Shown one piece after another: positions 33,271-41,262 of a stretch of DNA of 64,000 nt; positions within the stretch are counted from its first letter, which is position 1, and each line of letters begins with the position of its first letter. The stretch spans positions 62,001 to 126,000 of the forward strand of contig NZ_JAIQYY010000011.1 of NCBI RefSeq assembly GCF_020181035.1, written 5' to 3'. This stretch comes from Streptomyces sp. CoH27. GTDB taxonomy: Bacteria; Actinomycetota; Actinomycetes; Streptomycetales; Streptomycetaceae. Made by a program: the position numbers and the translations under genes. The notes under the pieces were generated by a model. The model was not told the DNA's origin, searched no databases, and worked only from the letters and a program-made list of their open reading frames with translations.

Positions 33271-34653
33271 GTGACCACCACCCTTGCGGGCGGCCGTGCC
33301 GCCCGCCGGCAGACGATGCGCCGCATCCGCCCACGCCGCTCCCCGGCCGTCCCGCTGCTGCTCGCTGTCTGGGCCGGCGCGGCGGCGGTGCTGTGGCTGT
33401 GGTGGCAGAACACGCCGTCCATCGCCGACGACAACAGCAGGATCCTGAACGCGGGCCGCATCACCGGCCTGCTCGCCGGCTATCTGATGGCGCTGGTCGT
33501 GCTCCAGATGGCGCGCGTGCCGGCGCTGGAGCGGCGGGTCGGCTCGGACCGGGTGACCCGCTGGCACGCGATGAGCGGCCGCTACACCCTCTGCCTGATC
33601 GTCGCGCACGTCTTCCTCACCATGTGGGGGTACGCGCTCCAGGCCGGCAAGTCGCTGAGCTACGTCGTCCAGCAGACCGTCGACTCCGTCGATCAGCTGC
33701 CCGACATGGGCAAGGCGGCCATCGGCATGGGCCTGTTCGTGCTCATCGGACTGACGTCGGTCGGCCCGGTGCGCCGCAGGATGCCGTACGACACCTGGTA
33801 CCACGTGCATCTCCTGACGTACGCGGCGGTGTTCCTGACGTTCTGGCACCAGATCACCACCGGCAACGACTTCGCGGTCCAGCCGATGGCCAAGACCTTC
33901 TGGTACGGCCTGTACGGCACCGTCACCGCGCTGGTGATCTGGTACCGCGTGTTCACCCCGATCCGGCTGAACCTCCGGCACCGGATGTACGTCGAGGCCG
34001 TCATCGAGGAGACCCCGGGCATCGTGTCGGTGCTGATCGGCGGGCGCAGGCTGCACCGGATGGGCGCGGAGGCGGGCCAGTTCTTCCGCTGGCGCTTCCT
34101 CGCCCCGGGCATGCGCTTCAGCTCACACCCGTACTCCCTGTCGGCCGCGCCCCGCCCGGACATGCTGCGGATCACCGTGAAAGCGATCGGCGACCACAGC
34201 GCCCGGCTGCGCGAGCTGGCACCCGGCACCCGGGTGTGGGCCGAGGGCCCGTACGGGGCGATGACCGCGCAGCGGCGCAGCCGGGGCAAGGTGCTGCTGG
34301 TCGCGGGCGGGGTCGGGATCACGCCGATGCGGGCGCTGTTCGAGACGCTGCCCGGCGCGGCCGGCGACATCACCCTCCTCTACCGGGCCAACACCACCCA
34401 GGACCTGGCCCTGTGGGACGAGCTGGCGAAGATCGCCGACGAGCGGGGCGCCCGGCTGATGTACGCGGTGAACAGCCCCGACGGCGAGCGGCCGGACATC
34501 TCCGCGGAGAACCTCCAGCGGAAGATCCCGGACATCGACCGCCACGACGTCTTCATGTGCGGCCCACCCGGGTTCGCGCAGTCGGTGTACGAGGCACTGC
34601 GCGGCGCGGGGGTCCCCGCCCGCCGCATCCACCATGAGTCGTTCGAGATGTGA
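33271..34653 (+). CDS. Ferric-reductase-like transmembrane flavohemoprotein, copy 2
   Basis: 460 residues, a close paralogue of the first copy in every domain. His99/His113 and His180/His193 are spaced 14 and 13 for two hemes. The FAD segment is HPYSLSAAPRPDMLRITVKAIG, the nucleotide segment GVGITPMRALFETLPG, and the end CGPPGFAQSVYEALRGAGVP. It carries out the same NAD(P)H-to-outside electron transfer. GTG start with CGGAGGAA 4-5 bases upstream. Order reductase-flavoprotein-reductase-flavoprotein shows that the two-gene unit was duplicated in tandem. Confidence 0.9.
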   Translation: MTTTLAGGRAARRQTMRRIRPRRSPAVPLLLAVWAGAAAVLWLWWQNTPSIADDNSRILNAGRITGLLAGYLMALVVLQMARVPALERRVGSDRVTRWHAMSGRYTLCLIVAHVFLTMWGYALQAGKSLSYVVQQTVDSVDQLPDMGKAAIGMGLFVLIGLTSVGPVRRRMPYDTWYHVHLLTYAAVFLTFWHQITTGNDFAVQPMAKTFWYGLYGTVTALVIWYRVFTPIRLNLRHRMYVEAVIEETPGIVSVLIGGRRLHRMGAEAGQFFRWRFLAPGMRFSSHPYSLSAAPRPDMLRITVKAIGDHSARLRELAPGTRVWAEGPYGAMTAQRRSRGKVLLVAGGVGITPMRALFETLPGAAGDITLLYRANTTQDLALWDELAKIADERGARLMYAVNSPDGERPDISAENLQRKIPDIDRHDVFMCGPPGFAQSVYEALRGAGVPARRIHHESFEM

Positions 34654-34670
34654 GCGGGAGTCAGGGAAAG

Positions 34671-35501
34671 ATGAGGAAGAGCCACCCGATTCGGCGGGTC
34701 GTACTGGCGACCGCCGCGACCGTGTCCGGTGTCGTCCTGATGCTGTCGCTGAAGCCGGCGTCCGACCCGGCGGCGGCCGCGGCGGGCACGGCTCCGCAGC
34801 AGACCGCGGCCGGGCAGGAGGCACCGCAGGGCGGGACCGTGCCGGCCGGCGCGGCCACCGGCACGGTGACCGGGGACGCCACGCAGACGCAGTACGGGAC
34901 GGTGCAGGTACGGCTGACCGTCGCGGGCGGCAGGGTCACCAAGGCGGAGGCCGTCCAGGCGCCCAAGGGCGGACTCAGCGACCAGAAGACGGCGATGGCC
35001 GTCCCCAAGCTCAACCAGGAGGCCGTCGCGGCGCAGAGCGCGCAGATCGACGCGGTGTCCGGGGCGACGTACACGAGCAACGGGTACAAGAAGTCGCTCC
35101 AGTCGGCGCTGGACCAGATGAAGAAGTCCGCGCCCTCCGCGCCGTCCGGATCATCCAGGCCATCTGGATCGTCCAAGGCATCCGGCTCATCCGGTACGGG
35201 CGGCTCTTCGGGTGCCGCACAGGCCCGTACCGCCACGGTCACCGGGAAGGTGGCGCAGACCCAGTACGGCCCGGTGCAGGTGCGGATCACGGTGAGCGGT
35301 GGCAGGATCACGCAGGCGTCGGCGGTGCAGGCGCCCCAGGGCGGGCTGAGCGACCAGAAGACGGCGATGGCCGTGCCGAAGCTGAACCAGGAGGCGGTCG
35401 TGGCCGGGAACGCGAACATCGACGCGGTGTCGGGAGCGACCTACACCAGCACCGGCTACAAGCAGTCGCTCCAGTCGGCGCTGGACCAGGCCGGTGGCTG
35501 A
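34671..35501 (+). CDS. Membrane-anchored FMN-binding protein, two tandem domains
   Basis: 276 residues. A signal anchor (about 9-27), an Ala/Gln/Gly-rich linker, then two FMN-binding domains (about 62-150 and 185-273) joined by a Ser/Gly-rich linker. Both have the standard flavinylation motif DAVSGATYTS, with acceptors Thr133 and Thr257. The domains are very alike (both contain LSDQKTAMAVPKLNQEAV), so one arose by internal duplication. Two flavins in series could widen the electron path or reach further from the membrane. I chose the ATG at 34671 because AGGGAAAG lies just before it; an upstream GTG overlapping the previous stop is possible. Confidence 0.9.
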   Translation: MRKSHPIRRVVLATAATVSGVVLMLSLKPASDPAAAAAGTAPQQTAAGQEAPQGGTVPAGAATGTVTGDATQTQYGTVQVRLTVAGGRVTKAEAVQAPKGGLSDQKTAMAVPKLNQEAVAAQSAQIDAVSGATYTSNGYKKSLQSALDQMKKSAPSAPSGSSRPSGSSKASGSSGTGGSSGAAQARTATVTGKVAQTQYGPVQVRITVSGGRITQASAVQAPQGGLSDQKTAMAVPKLNQEAVVAGNANIDAVSGATYTSTGYKQSLQSALDQAGG

Positions 35502-36297
35502 GGCGATGGCCGGGCCGGCCGAGGCTCCCGCCGCGGTGCGTCACGCGGAGGAGGTCATGGGGACGGTCTTCTCCTTCGACGTCCGCGGCGGGGAACCACA
35601 CGCGGTCCGCGCGGCCCTTGAGGAGGCGGTCGCGGGCCTGCACCGGGTGGACGCGCTGTTCTCCACCTACCGGGAGGACAGCGAGGTCTCGCGGCTGGCG
35701 CGGGGCGAACTGACCGTCGCGGACTGTTCCCCCGAGATGGCCGAGGTACTGGACCTCGCGGCCGAGGCGGAGCAGCTGAGCGAGGGCTGGTTCAGCCCGC
35801 GCTACCAGGGCTCCCTGGACCCCACCGGCATCGTCAAGGGCTGGTCCGCCGAGCGGGCGGCGCGGCTGCTGGCGGAGGTGGACGGGGTGTGCGGGGTCAG
35901 TGTGAACGGCGGCGGTGACGTCCAGTTGCTGGGCGCGCCGGAGCCACAGCGCCCCTGGCGGGTCGGGGTCGCCGACCCCCTGCGTCCCGGCGGGCTGGCG
36001 GCGGTGATCTCGACGGCGGGGGTGGCGGAGCTGTCGGTGGCGACGTCCGGCACGGCCGAGCGGGGCGCTCACATCGTGGATCCGCGCACGGGGCGGCCGG
36101 CGGTGACGGATCTGGTGGCGGTGACGGTCGTAGGGCCCAAGCTGACCTGGTCGGACTGCTGGGCCACGGCGGCCTTCGCGATGGGTTCCCGGGCGGGGCT
36201 GGCCTGGCTGGAGTCGCTGCCGGACGTGGAGGGCCTGCTGATCACCGCCGGCGACGAGGTGCGGTGCACCGGGGGGCTGGCGGCGCGGCTGGGCTGA
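35494..36297 (+). CDS. apbE: FAD:protein FMN transferase
   Basis: 267 residues. It has the ApbE motifs: MGTVFSFDV at the start, DPTGIVKGWSAER (canonical D-x-GGxAKG), SVNGGGDVQLLG for FAD binding, TSGTAERGAHIVDPRTGRPA and the metal Asp in WSDCWATAAFAMG. The enzyme moves FMN from FAD onto Thr/Ser of FMN-binding proteins, here most likely the two flavoproteins encoded upstream. The GTG at 35494 overlaps the previous gene by 8 bases; an ATG at 35506 is an alternative. No signal peptide or lipobox is visible, so it may act in the cytoplasm before export, unlike many ApbE lipoproteins. Confidence 0.93.
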   Translation: MAEAMAGPAEAPAAVRHAEEVMGTVFSFDVRGGEPHAVRAALEEAVAGLHRVDALFSTYREDSEVSRLARGELTVADCSPEMAEVLDLAAEAEQLSEGWFSPRYQGSLDPTGIVKGWSAERAARLLAEVDGVCGVSVNGGGDVQLLGAPEPQRPWRVGVADPLRPGGLAAVISTAGVAELSVATSGTAERGAHIVDPRTGRPAVTDLVAVTVVGPKLTWSDCWATAAFAMGSRAGLAWLESLPDVEGLLITAGDEVRCTGGLAARLG

Positions 36298-36389
36298 TTC
36301 CGGGATTCGTCCAGAAATTCCTTCCGGAACGCCATCCAACTCGGCCCCTGGGACGTAACTCCTATATCGGATGTTTCGGGAGGAACCAG

Positions 36390-36548
36390 ATGGCGATCTT
36401 CAGCAAGCTCATGCCTGCTCTCCACCATGACGACCACAACGACCACCGCAGGAGGGACTTCAGTTCGGGGCACGACAACGACCACGGGGACATGCACCAC
36501 AACCATCGCCGTGACCACCACCACCGTCGGACCGGTCACCGGAGGTGA
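36390..36548 (+). CDS. His-rich small protein, 52 aa, possible metal-binding peptide
   Basis: A clear ribosome site (CGGGAGGAA) sits 6 bases before the ATG. The first 11 residues (MAIFSKLMPAL) are hydrophobic/amphipathic. The remainder is almost only His, Asp, Asn and Arg: 13 His in 41 residues, in clusters such as HHDDHNDH, MHHNHRRDHHH and ending RTGHRR. Such composition binds Ni, Zn, Cu or Fe in other proteins. The stop is 6 bases before the start of the ABC exporter gene, whose ribosome site overlaps this gene's end. Whether it is a metal store, a chaperone or an exported peptide is open; no known family was recognised. Confidence 0.75.
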   Translation: MAIFSKLMPALHHDDHNDHRRRDFSSGHDNDHGDMHHNHRRDHHHRRTGHRR

Positions 36549-36554
36549 CCTCGG

Positions 36555-38366
36555 ATGCGGGCTGAGCGGGCCGGGGGTCGAGGGATCCGGTCCGCTCACG
36601 CCGTCGTGCCGCCCGCGCCCGCCGCGCCGCCGCGCGAGGTGTTCCGGAGGTTCTGGCCGTACACCCGCGGCGGCCGGCGCTGGCTCGTGCCCCTCGTCGT
36701 CCTCGGTGCGGCCGGCCCCGCCGTCGAGGCGGCCGAACTCTGGCTCTTCAAGAGCGTCGTCGACGAGGTGCTGGTCCCCCGGCGGCTGGGCCCCTTTCTG
36801 TGGATCGCGCCGGCCTATCTGGGGCTCGTCGTCTGTTCCGGAGTTCTCGGCTTCGCCGACGACATGACCTCCGCCTGGGTCGGTGAACGCTTCCTGCTCG
36901 CACTGCGCTCCGACGTCTTCCGGCACGTCCAGGGGCTGTCGCTCGGCTTCTTCGAACGCCGGCGGCTCGGGGACGTGCTCTCCCGGGTCACCGGCGATGT
37001 CGACGCGGTCGAGACGTTCCTGCTCTCGGGGGTGGCCGACGTCCTCTACTACGTGATCCAGCTGGGCGTCTTCCTCGGCCTGCTGTTCTATCTCCGCTGG
37101 GACCTCACCCTGCTCGCCCTGGTCATCGTGCCGCTGTTCTGGGGTGCCGCCCGGCATTTCTCCCGGCGGATCAAGGAGGCCTCGCGGGAGCGCAGGAGGC
37201 GCAGCGGCTCGCTCAGCGCGATCGCCGAGGAGTCGCTGGGCAACGCGGCGCTGGTGCAGGCCTACAACCGGCAGGGCTGGGAGGCGCGCCGGTTCGACCG
37301 GGAGAACCTCGGCAGGTTCCGGTCGGTACTGGACTCGGCGCGGCTGCACGCGGTGTACCGGCCGGTGGTCGAGCTGATCGAGGTGAGCGGAGGCCTCGCG
37401 GTGATGGGGCTCGGTACCTGGAAGCTGACGCAGGGGCAGCTCACCCTGGGCGGGCTGCTGGTGTTCCTGGCGCTGATCGGCAAGCTCTACGGCCCCGTCC
37501 ACGGTCTGTCCCAGCTCGGCACCACCTTCTACGCGGCCTCCGCCTCGGCCGAGCGGATCATCGAGCTGCTCGACGAACGGCCCCAGGTCGGGCAGGCGCC
37601 GGGGGCCCGCCGGCTGGGCCGGGCACGGGGTGCGCTGGAGTTCGACGGGGTGTGGTTCCGCTATCCCGGCACGGTGTCCTGGGCGCTGTCGGACGTGTCG
37701 TTCCGGGTGGCCCCGGGCGAGACGCTGGCGCTGGTCGGGGCCAGCGGGGCCGGCAAGTCGACGGTCGCCAAGCTCCAGTTGCGCTTCTACGACCCCGACC
37801 GGGGAGCGGTCCGGCTCGACGGGACCGATCTGCGGGAGCTGCCGCTGTTCGACGTCCGCGAGAACGTGGCGGTGGTGCTCCAGGAGACGCTCGTCTTCCA
37901 CGGCACCGTACGGGAGAACATCGCCTACGGCCGGCCGGGGGCGAGCGAGGCGGACATCGTCGCGGCGGCGCGCGCCGCGGACGCCCACGAGTTCATCGAG
38001 CGGCTCCCGGAGGGCTACGACACCCTGGTCGGCCAGCGCGGCCGCACCCTGTCCGGCGGGCAGTGCCAGCGCCTGGCGATCGCCCGCGCGATGATCAGGG
38101 ACACGCCCGTGCTGCTGCTGGACGAACCGACCACCGGGCTCGATGTGCGGTCGGGCCGGCGGATCATGGAGCCGCTGCGCCGGCTCATGGCCGGGCGGAC
38201 GACCGTGGTCATCTCGCACAACCTGCTGACCGTCCGCGACGCCTCGCGGATCGTGGTGCTCGACCACGGCCGGATCGTGGAACACGGCGCTCACGACGAC
38301 CTGCTGCGCAGCCAGGGGCCGTACGCCCGGCTGCACCGGCTCAGCGCGGGCACGGTGCTGTCATGA
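36555..38366 (+). CDS. ABC exporter, fused membrane and ATPase domains
   Basis: 603 residues. The membrane part spans about residues 30-330 with six helices (for example RRWLVPLVVLGAAGPAVEAA and the 157-200 pair). The ATPase has Walker A GASGAGKS (about 395-402), a Q-loop at VVLQETLVFHGTVRENIAYG, the signature LSGGQ (499-503), Walker B VLLLDEP (519-525) and the switch His in VVISHN. It is a half-transporter that should form a homodimer. No peptidase domain is fused at the N-terminus. Its substrate is unknown; the coupled His-rich peptide gene is the obvious candidate partner. The ATG at 36555 has GGAGGTG 8 bases upstream. Confidence 0.92.
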   Translation: MRAERAGGRGIRSAHAVVPPAPAAPPREVFRRFWPYTRGGRRWLVPLVVLGAAGPAVEAAELWLFKSVVDEVLVPRRLGPFLWIAPAYLGLVVCSGVLGFADDMTSAWVGERFLLALRSDVFRHVQGLSLGFFERRRLGDVLSRVTGDVDAVETFLLSGVADVLYYVIQLGVFLGLLFYLRWDLTLLALVIVPLFWGAARHFSRRIKEASRERRRRSGSLSAIAEESLGNAALVQAYNRQGWEARRFDRENLGRFRSVLDSARLHAVYRPVVELIEVSGGLAVMGLGTWKLTQGQLTLGGLLVFLALIGKLYGPVHGLSQLGTTFYAASASAERIIELLDERPQVGQAPGARRLGRARGALEFDGVWFRYPGTVSWALSDVSFRVAPGETLALVGASGAGKSTVAKLQLRFYDPDRGAVRLDGTDLRELPLFDVRENVAVVLQETLVFHGTVRENIAYGRPGASEADIVAAARAADAHEFIERLPEGYDTLVGQRGRTLSGGQCQRLAIARAMIRDTPVLLLDEPTTGLDVRSGRRIMEPLRRLMAGRTTVVISHNLLTVRDASRIVVLDHGRIVEHGAHDDLLRSQGPYARLHRLSAGTVLS

Positions 38367-39238
38367 GCGGCCGCGCGGCACACGGCGATGGCCCCGCGCC
38401 CCTCGTCCCGGGCACGAAGCCGGCGCCGGGGTACGAGATCCTCGGGCATCTGACCCGCACCGGCTGGCTCGACGTGTACGACGCGTGGAGCGAGGAACGG
38501 GCCTGCCGGTGCGTGCTCAAGACCGTGCGGCCGGACCTGCGGGGCGAGCAGCGGCTGGGCGAGCGGCTGCTGCGGGAGGGCCGGTGGCTGCGGGAGTTCA
38601 GCCATCCGCACCTGGTCCGAGGGTACGAGACCGTCGAGTCGCCCGAGCCGCTCGTCGTCCTGGAGACGCTGACCGGCGAGACCCTGTCCCACCTCGTGGC
38701 CCGGATGCGGCGGCGGCCGGCTGCCGCCGATGTGGCGCTGCTCGGCGTGCAGTTGTGCTCCGCGGTCCACTATCTGCACGGCCGGGGTCTGCTGCACCTG
38801 GACCTCAAGCCGTCCAACGTGGTGGTGGAGCGCGGTCATGCCAAGGTGCTGGACCTGAGCGTCGCCCGGCCACCCGGACCGGCGCCCGCCGGCGTGGGCA
38901 CGTTCTGCTACCTGTCTCCGGAGCAGGCCCGCGGCGGTCCGCTCACGGCCGCCGCCGACGTGTGGGGCGTCGGCATCACGTTGTACGAGGTCGCGTGCGG
39001 TGACGTGCCGTTCGACTGCGGCGGGACCGTGGACGAGTCCGAGGACGACGGCGCGGATGTGGCGGACGGCCGGTATCCGCAGGCCGAGGAGGCGGCTGTG
39101 CCGATCGCGTACCGGCGGCGGCTGCCGCGCGCCCTCGCCGCGGCCGTCGACGCTTGTCTGCGGGCCGACCCGGCGGCCCGGCCCACGGTCGCGGAGCTGG
39201 CCGAGACCCTGGAGGCGACTGTGCCCCGGCACCCGTGA
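38363..39238 (+). CDS. Divergent protein kinase-like protein
   Basis: 291 residues, start ATG overlapping the ABC gene stop by 4 bases. The fold is that of Ser/Thr kinases, with CVLKTVRPDLR (Lys53), HLDLKPSN (145-152), YLSPEQA and DVWGVGITLYE. It departs in three places: the glycine loop is replaced by LGHLTRTGWLDVYD, HRD is HLD and DFG is DLS. The key Lys, catalytic Asp and metal Asp (Asp164) remain, so activity is possible but not certain. No membrane helix. Coupling to the exporter suggests that it modifies or senses the transporter or the peptide (inference). Confidence 0.85.
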   Translation: MSGRAAHGDGPAPLVPGTKPAPGYEILGHLTRTGWLDVYDAWSEERACRCVLKTVRPDLRGEQRLGERLLREGRWLREFSHPHLVRGYETVESPEPLVVLETLTGETLSHLVARMRRRPAAADVALLGVQLCSAVHYLHGRGLLHLDLKPSNVVVERGHAKVLDLSVARPPGPAPAGVGTFCYLSPEQARGGPLTAAADVWGVGITLYEVACGDVPFDCGGTVDESEDDGADVADGRYPQAEEAAVPIAYRRRLPRALAAAVDACLRADPAARPTVAELAETLEATVPRHP

Positions 39239-39254
39239 CGCGGACCGGCCCGCT

Positions 39255-40022
39255 TCACGCCTCGGACTCCACGACCTGGCCCATGTGCAGTTGGGCCGTG
39301 GCGAGGACCGTGCCGTCGGCCATCGTCAGCCGGGCACCGGAGACGGTCGAGAGGTCGCCGGGTACGGGCACGCCCCACCCGCCGTGTCCGCCGGCCAGGG
39401 GGAAGTCGCCGACGCGCGTGGTCGTGCCGTCGGCGTGCTGGAGGAGACAGGTGACCTTGCCGGTGTACGAGCCGTGCGGGCCGGTGAGATCGACGGACAC
39501 GAAGATCCAGCCGGGGCTGCCGGGGTGGGCGTAGACCTCGCCGACGGGGCCCCCGCCGCCCGTGGTGGGCATCATGTTCCCGACCAGCATGGGTTCGGAC
39601 TCGGCGGCGGGCCCGGACGAGGCGACGACGTCCTCGACGGCGGTGCCGATCGCCCAGCCCGCGAATCCGACGGCGACGGTGAGCGCCGTGGCGACGGCCG
39701 CGAGCCGCAGCCGGGCCCGGCGGGCGCGCCCGCGCAGGCCCCGGGAGGCGCGGCCGGCGGCGGCCGTGGGGCTCTCGTGCGCCGAGACCTGCTCGGCCAG
39801 CCTGCGTGCCACCCGGGTCTCGAAGCCGGGCGGTGGCTCGCGGTCCGGGAGCAGGCCGATCAGCCGGTCGCCGACCTGGGTCAGCTGGCTGACGTACTCC
39901 CGGCAGTCCGCGCACCGGTCCAGATGGGCGACCGCCTCGGCGCGCTCCCGGCCGGGCAGCACGCCCAGCGCCAGCTCGGCGCCGATCTCCCGCAGCTTGT
40001 CGCAGTTCGCGTCACTGGACAT
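39255..40022 (-). CDS. Zinc-finger anti-sigma factor
   Basis: 255 residues. The N-terminal domain has the ZAS motif HLDRCADC (His-x3-Cys-x2-Cys) that binds zinc and holds the sigma factor. A single helix (about 106-130) crosses the membrane, and a C-terminal external domain of about 120 residues (VYAHPGSPGWIFVSVDLTGPHGSYTGKVTCLL) resembles the anti-sigma-K/RskA C-terminal domain. It should release the ECF sigma factor upon an outside signal. Its start overlaps the sigma gene by 11 bases. Confidence 0.9.
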   Translation of the reverse strand: MSSDANCDKLREIGAELALGVLPGRERAEAVAHLDRCADCREYVSQLTQVGDRLIGLLPDREPPPGFETRVARRLAEQVSAHESPTAAAGRASRGLRGRARRARLRLAAVATALTVAVGFAGWAIGTAVEDVVASSGPAAESEPMLVGNMMPTTGGGGPVGEVYAHPGSPGWIFVSVDLTGPHGSYTGKVTCLLQHADGTTTRVGDFPLAGGHGGWGVPVPGDLSTVSGARLTMADGTVLATAQLHMGQVVESEA

Positions 40023-40668
40023 GGTCGCCTCGCTTCGGAGCCGCGAGTGTGGTGCGCAGTTTCGTCATGGCGGCCCGGATCCGCGTCTTGGCCGTGCCGA
40101 GCGGGATCCGCTCCGCGTCGGCGATCTGCTGGGCGGTCATTCCGTAGACGCCCGCCATCACCAGGGCCCGCGCCTGTTCCCGGGGCAGCCGTCCCACGGC
40201 GGCCCGCAGCTGGGAGGAGGTCTCGTCGGCCAGCGCCCACTGCTCGGGGGTCTCGGTGACGGCGCCGATGAGGGCGTCGAGGTCCTCCGGTGCCATCGGC
40301 TCGGTCCGCCGCGCCCGGACGGCGTCGACGGCGAGGTTGTGCGCGATGCTCGTCAGCCAGGTGGCGACCGAGCCGCGGCGCGAGTCGTAGATCTGCGCAT
40401 GACGCCACGCCCGCTCGAACGTCAACTGGGCGACGTCCTCAGCGAGTTGCTCGTCCCCGGTGACGGCCATGGCAACCCCGAAGACCCGGTGCTGGAATCT
40501 GCGTACGAAGACGACCGCGAGGTCCGGATCACCGGTGGCGAGCCCGGACAGCAGCGCCTCGTCCGGGAGGCGGCCCACGGGGGACCGGAAACCCGACACA
40601 CCCCTGTATACGGTCGACGGCCGCCAGGGGATTGCCCGCCCGCCTGCCCGCCCGTCGCGGAAGATCAC
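40012..40668 (-). CDS. ECF RNA polymerase sigma factor (SigK/RpoE-like)
   Basis: 218 residues. Region 2 includes LAEDVAQLTFERAWRHAQIYDSRRGSVATWLTSIAHNLAVD, the -10 recognition part. Region 4 includes RLPREQARALVMAGVYGMTAQQIADAERIPLGTAKTRIRAAM, the -35 recognition helix-turn-helix. It pairs with the downstream anti-sigma gene. A GTG at 40668 is used; GGAGAATGGGAAT lies just before it. Only 41 bases separate it from the argR stop, so transcription may also read in from the arginine operon. Confidence 0.9.
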   Translation of the reverse strand: MIFRDGRAGGRAIPWRPSTVYRGVSGFRSPVGRLPDEALLSGLATGDPDLAVVFVRRFQHRVFGVAMAVTGDEQLAEDVAQLTFERAWRHAQIYDSRRGSVATWLTSIAHNLAVDAVRARRTEPMAPEDLDALIGAVTETPEQWALADETSSQLRAAVGRLPREQARALVMAGVYGMTAQQIADAERIPLGTAKTRIRAAMTKLRTTLAAPKRGDHVQ

Positions 40669-40709
40669 ATTCCCATTCTCCGCCGACGGGTGGGGTGCCG
40701 CATGCGGGC

Positions 40710-41255
40710 TCAGTGCCCGTTCTGCGCCAGTCGCAGCATGTGGTCCGCCAGCGCCTGACCGCCGGTCGGATTCCGGCTGATCAGCATCAGGGTGTCGTCA
40801 CCGGCGATCGTGCCCAGGATGTCGTGCAGCTCGGCCTGGTCGATGGCCGAGGCCAGGAACTGGGCCGCACCCGGCGGGGTGCGCAGGACCACGAGGTTGG
40901 CCGAGGCCTCCGCGGAGATCAGCAGCTCCTGGGACAGGCGCCGCATCCGCTCCTCCTTCGCCGACTCCCCCAGCGGAGCGCGCGGCGTACGGAAACCGCC
41001 CTCGCTCGGCACCGCGTAGATCAGGTCGCCGTCGGTGTTGCGGATCTTCACCGCGTTCAGCTCGTCGAGGTCCCGGGAGAGCGTCGCCTGGGTGACGCTC
41101 AGCCCGTCGTCGGCGAGCAGCTTGGCCAGCTGGCTCTGCGACCGCACCGGCTGCCGGTTGAGGATGTCCACGATCCGGCGGTGCCGTGCGGTGCGGGTCT
41201 GCGGTACGGCGGGCCCGGCACCCGCCGCCTGCTCGTGGTCCTGCGCCTCGCTCAT
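40710..41255 (-). CDS. argR: Arginine repressor
   Basis: 181 residues. The N-terminal winged helix is HRRIVDILNRQPVRSQSQLAKLLADDGL followed by VTQATLSRDLDELNAVKIR. The C-terminal domain with LVVLRTPPGAAQFLASAID and GTIAGDDTLMLI forms the arginine-binding hexamer core. It represses arginine synthesis genes and acts on the ARG-type sites seen before argC and argG. The ATG at 41255 starts 7 bases after the argD stop, in line with translational coupling. Confidence 0.95.
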   Translation of the reverse strand: MSEAQDHEQAAGAGPAVPQTRTARHRRIVDILNRQPVRSQSQLAKLLADDGLSVTQATLSRDLDELNAVKIRNTDGDLIYAVPSEGGFRTPRAPLGESAKEERMRRLSQELLISAEASANLVVLRTPPGAAQFLASAIDQAELHDILGTIAGDDTLMLISRNPTGGQALADHMLRLAQNGH

Positions 41256-41262
41256 CGTCGTC

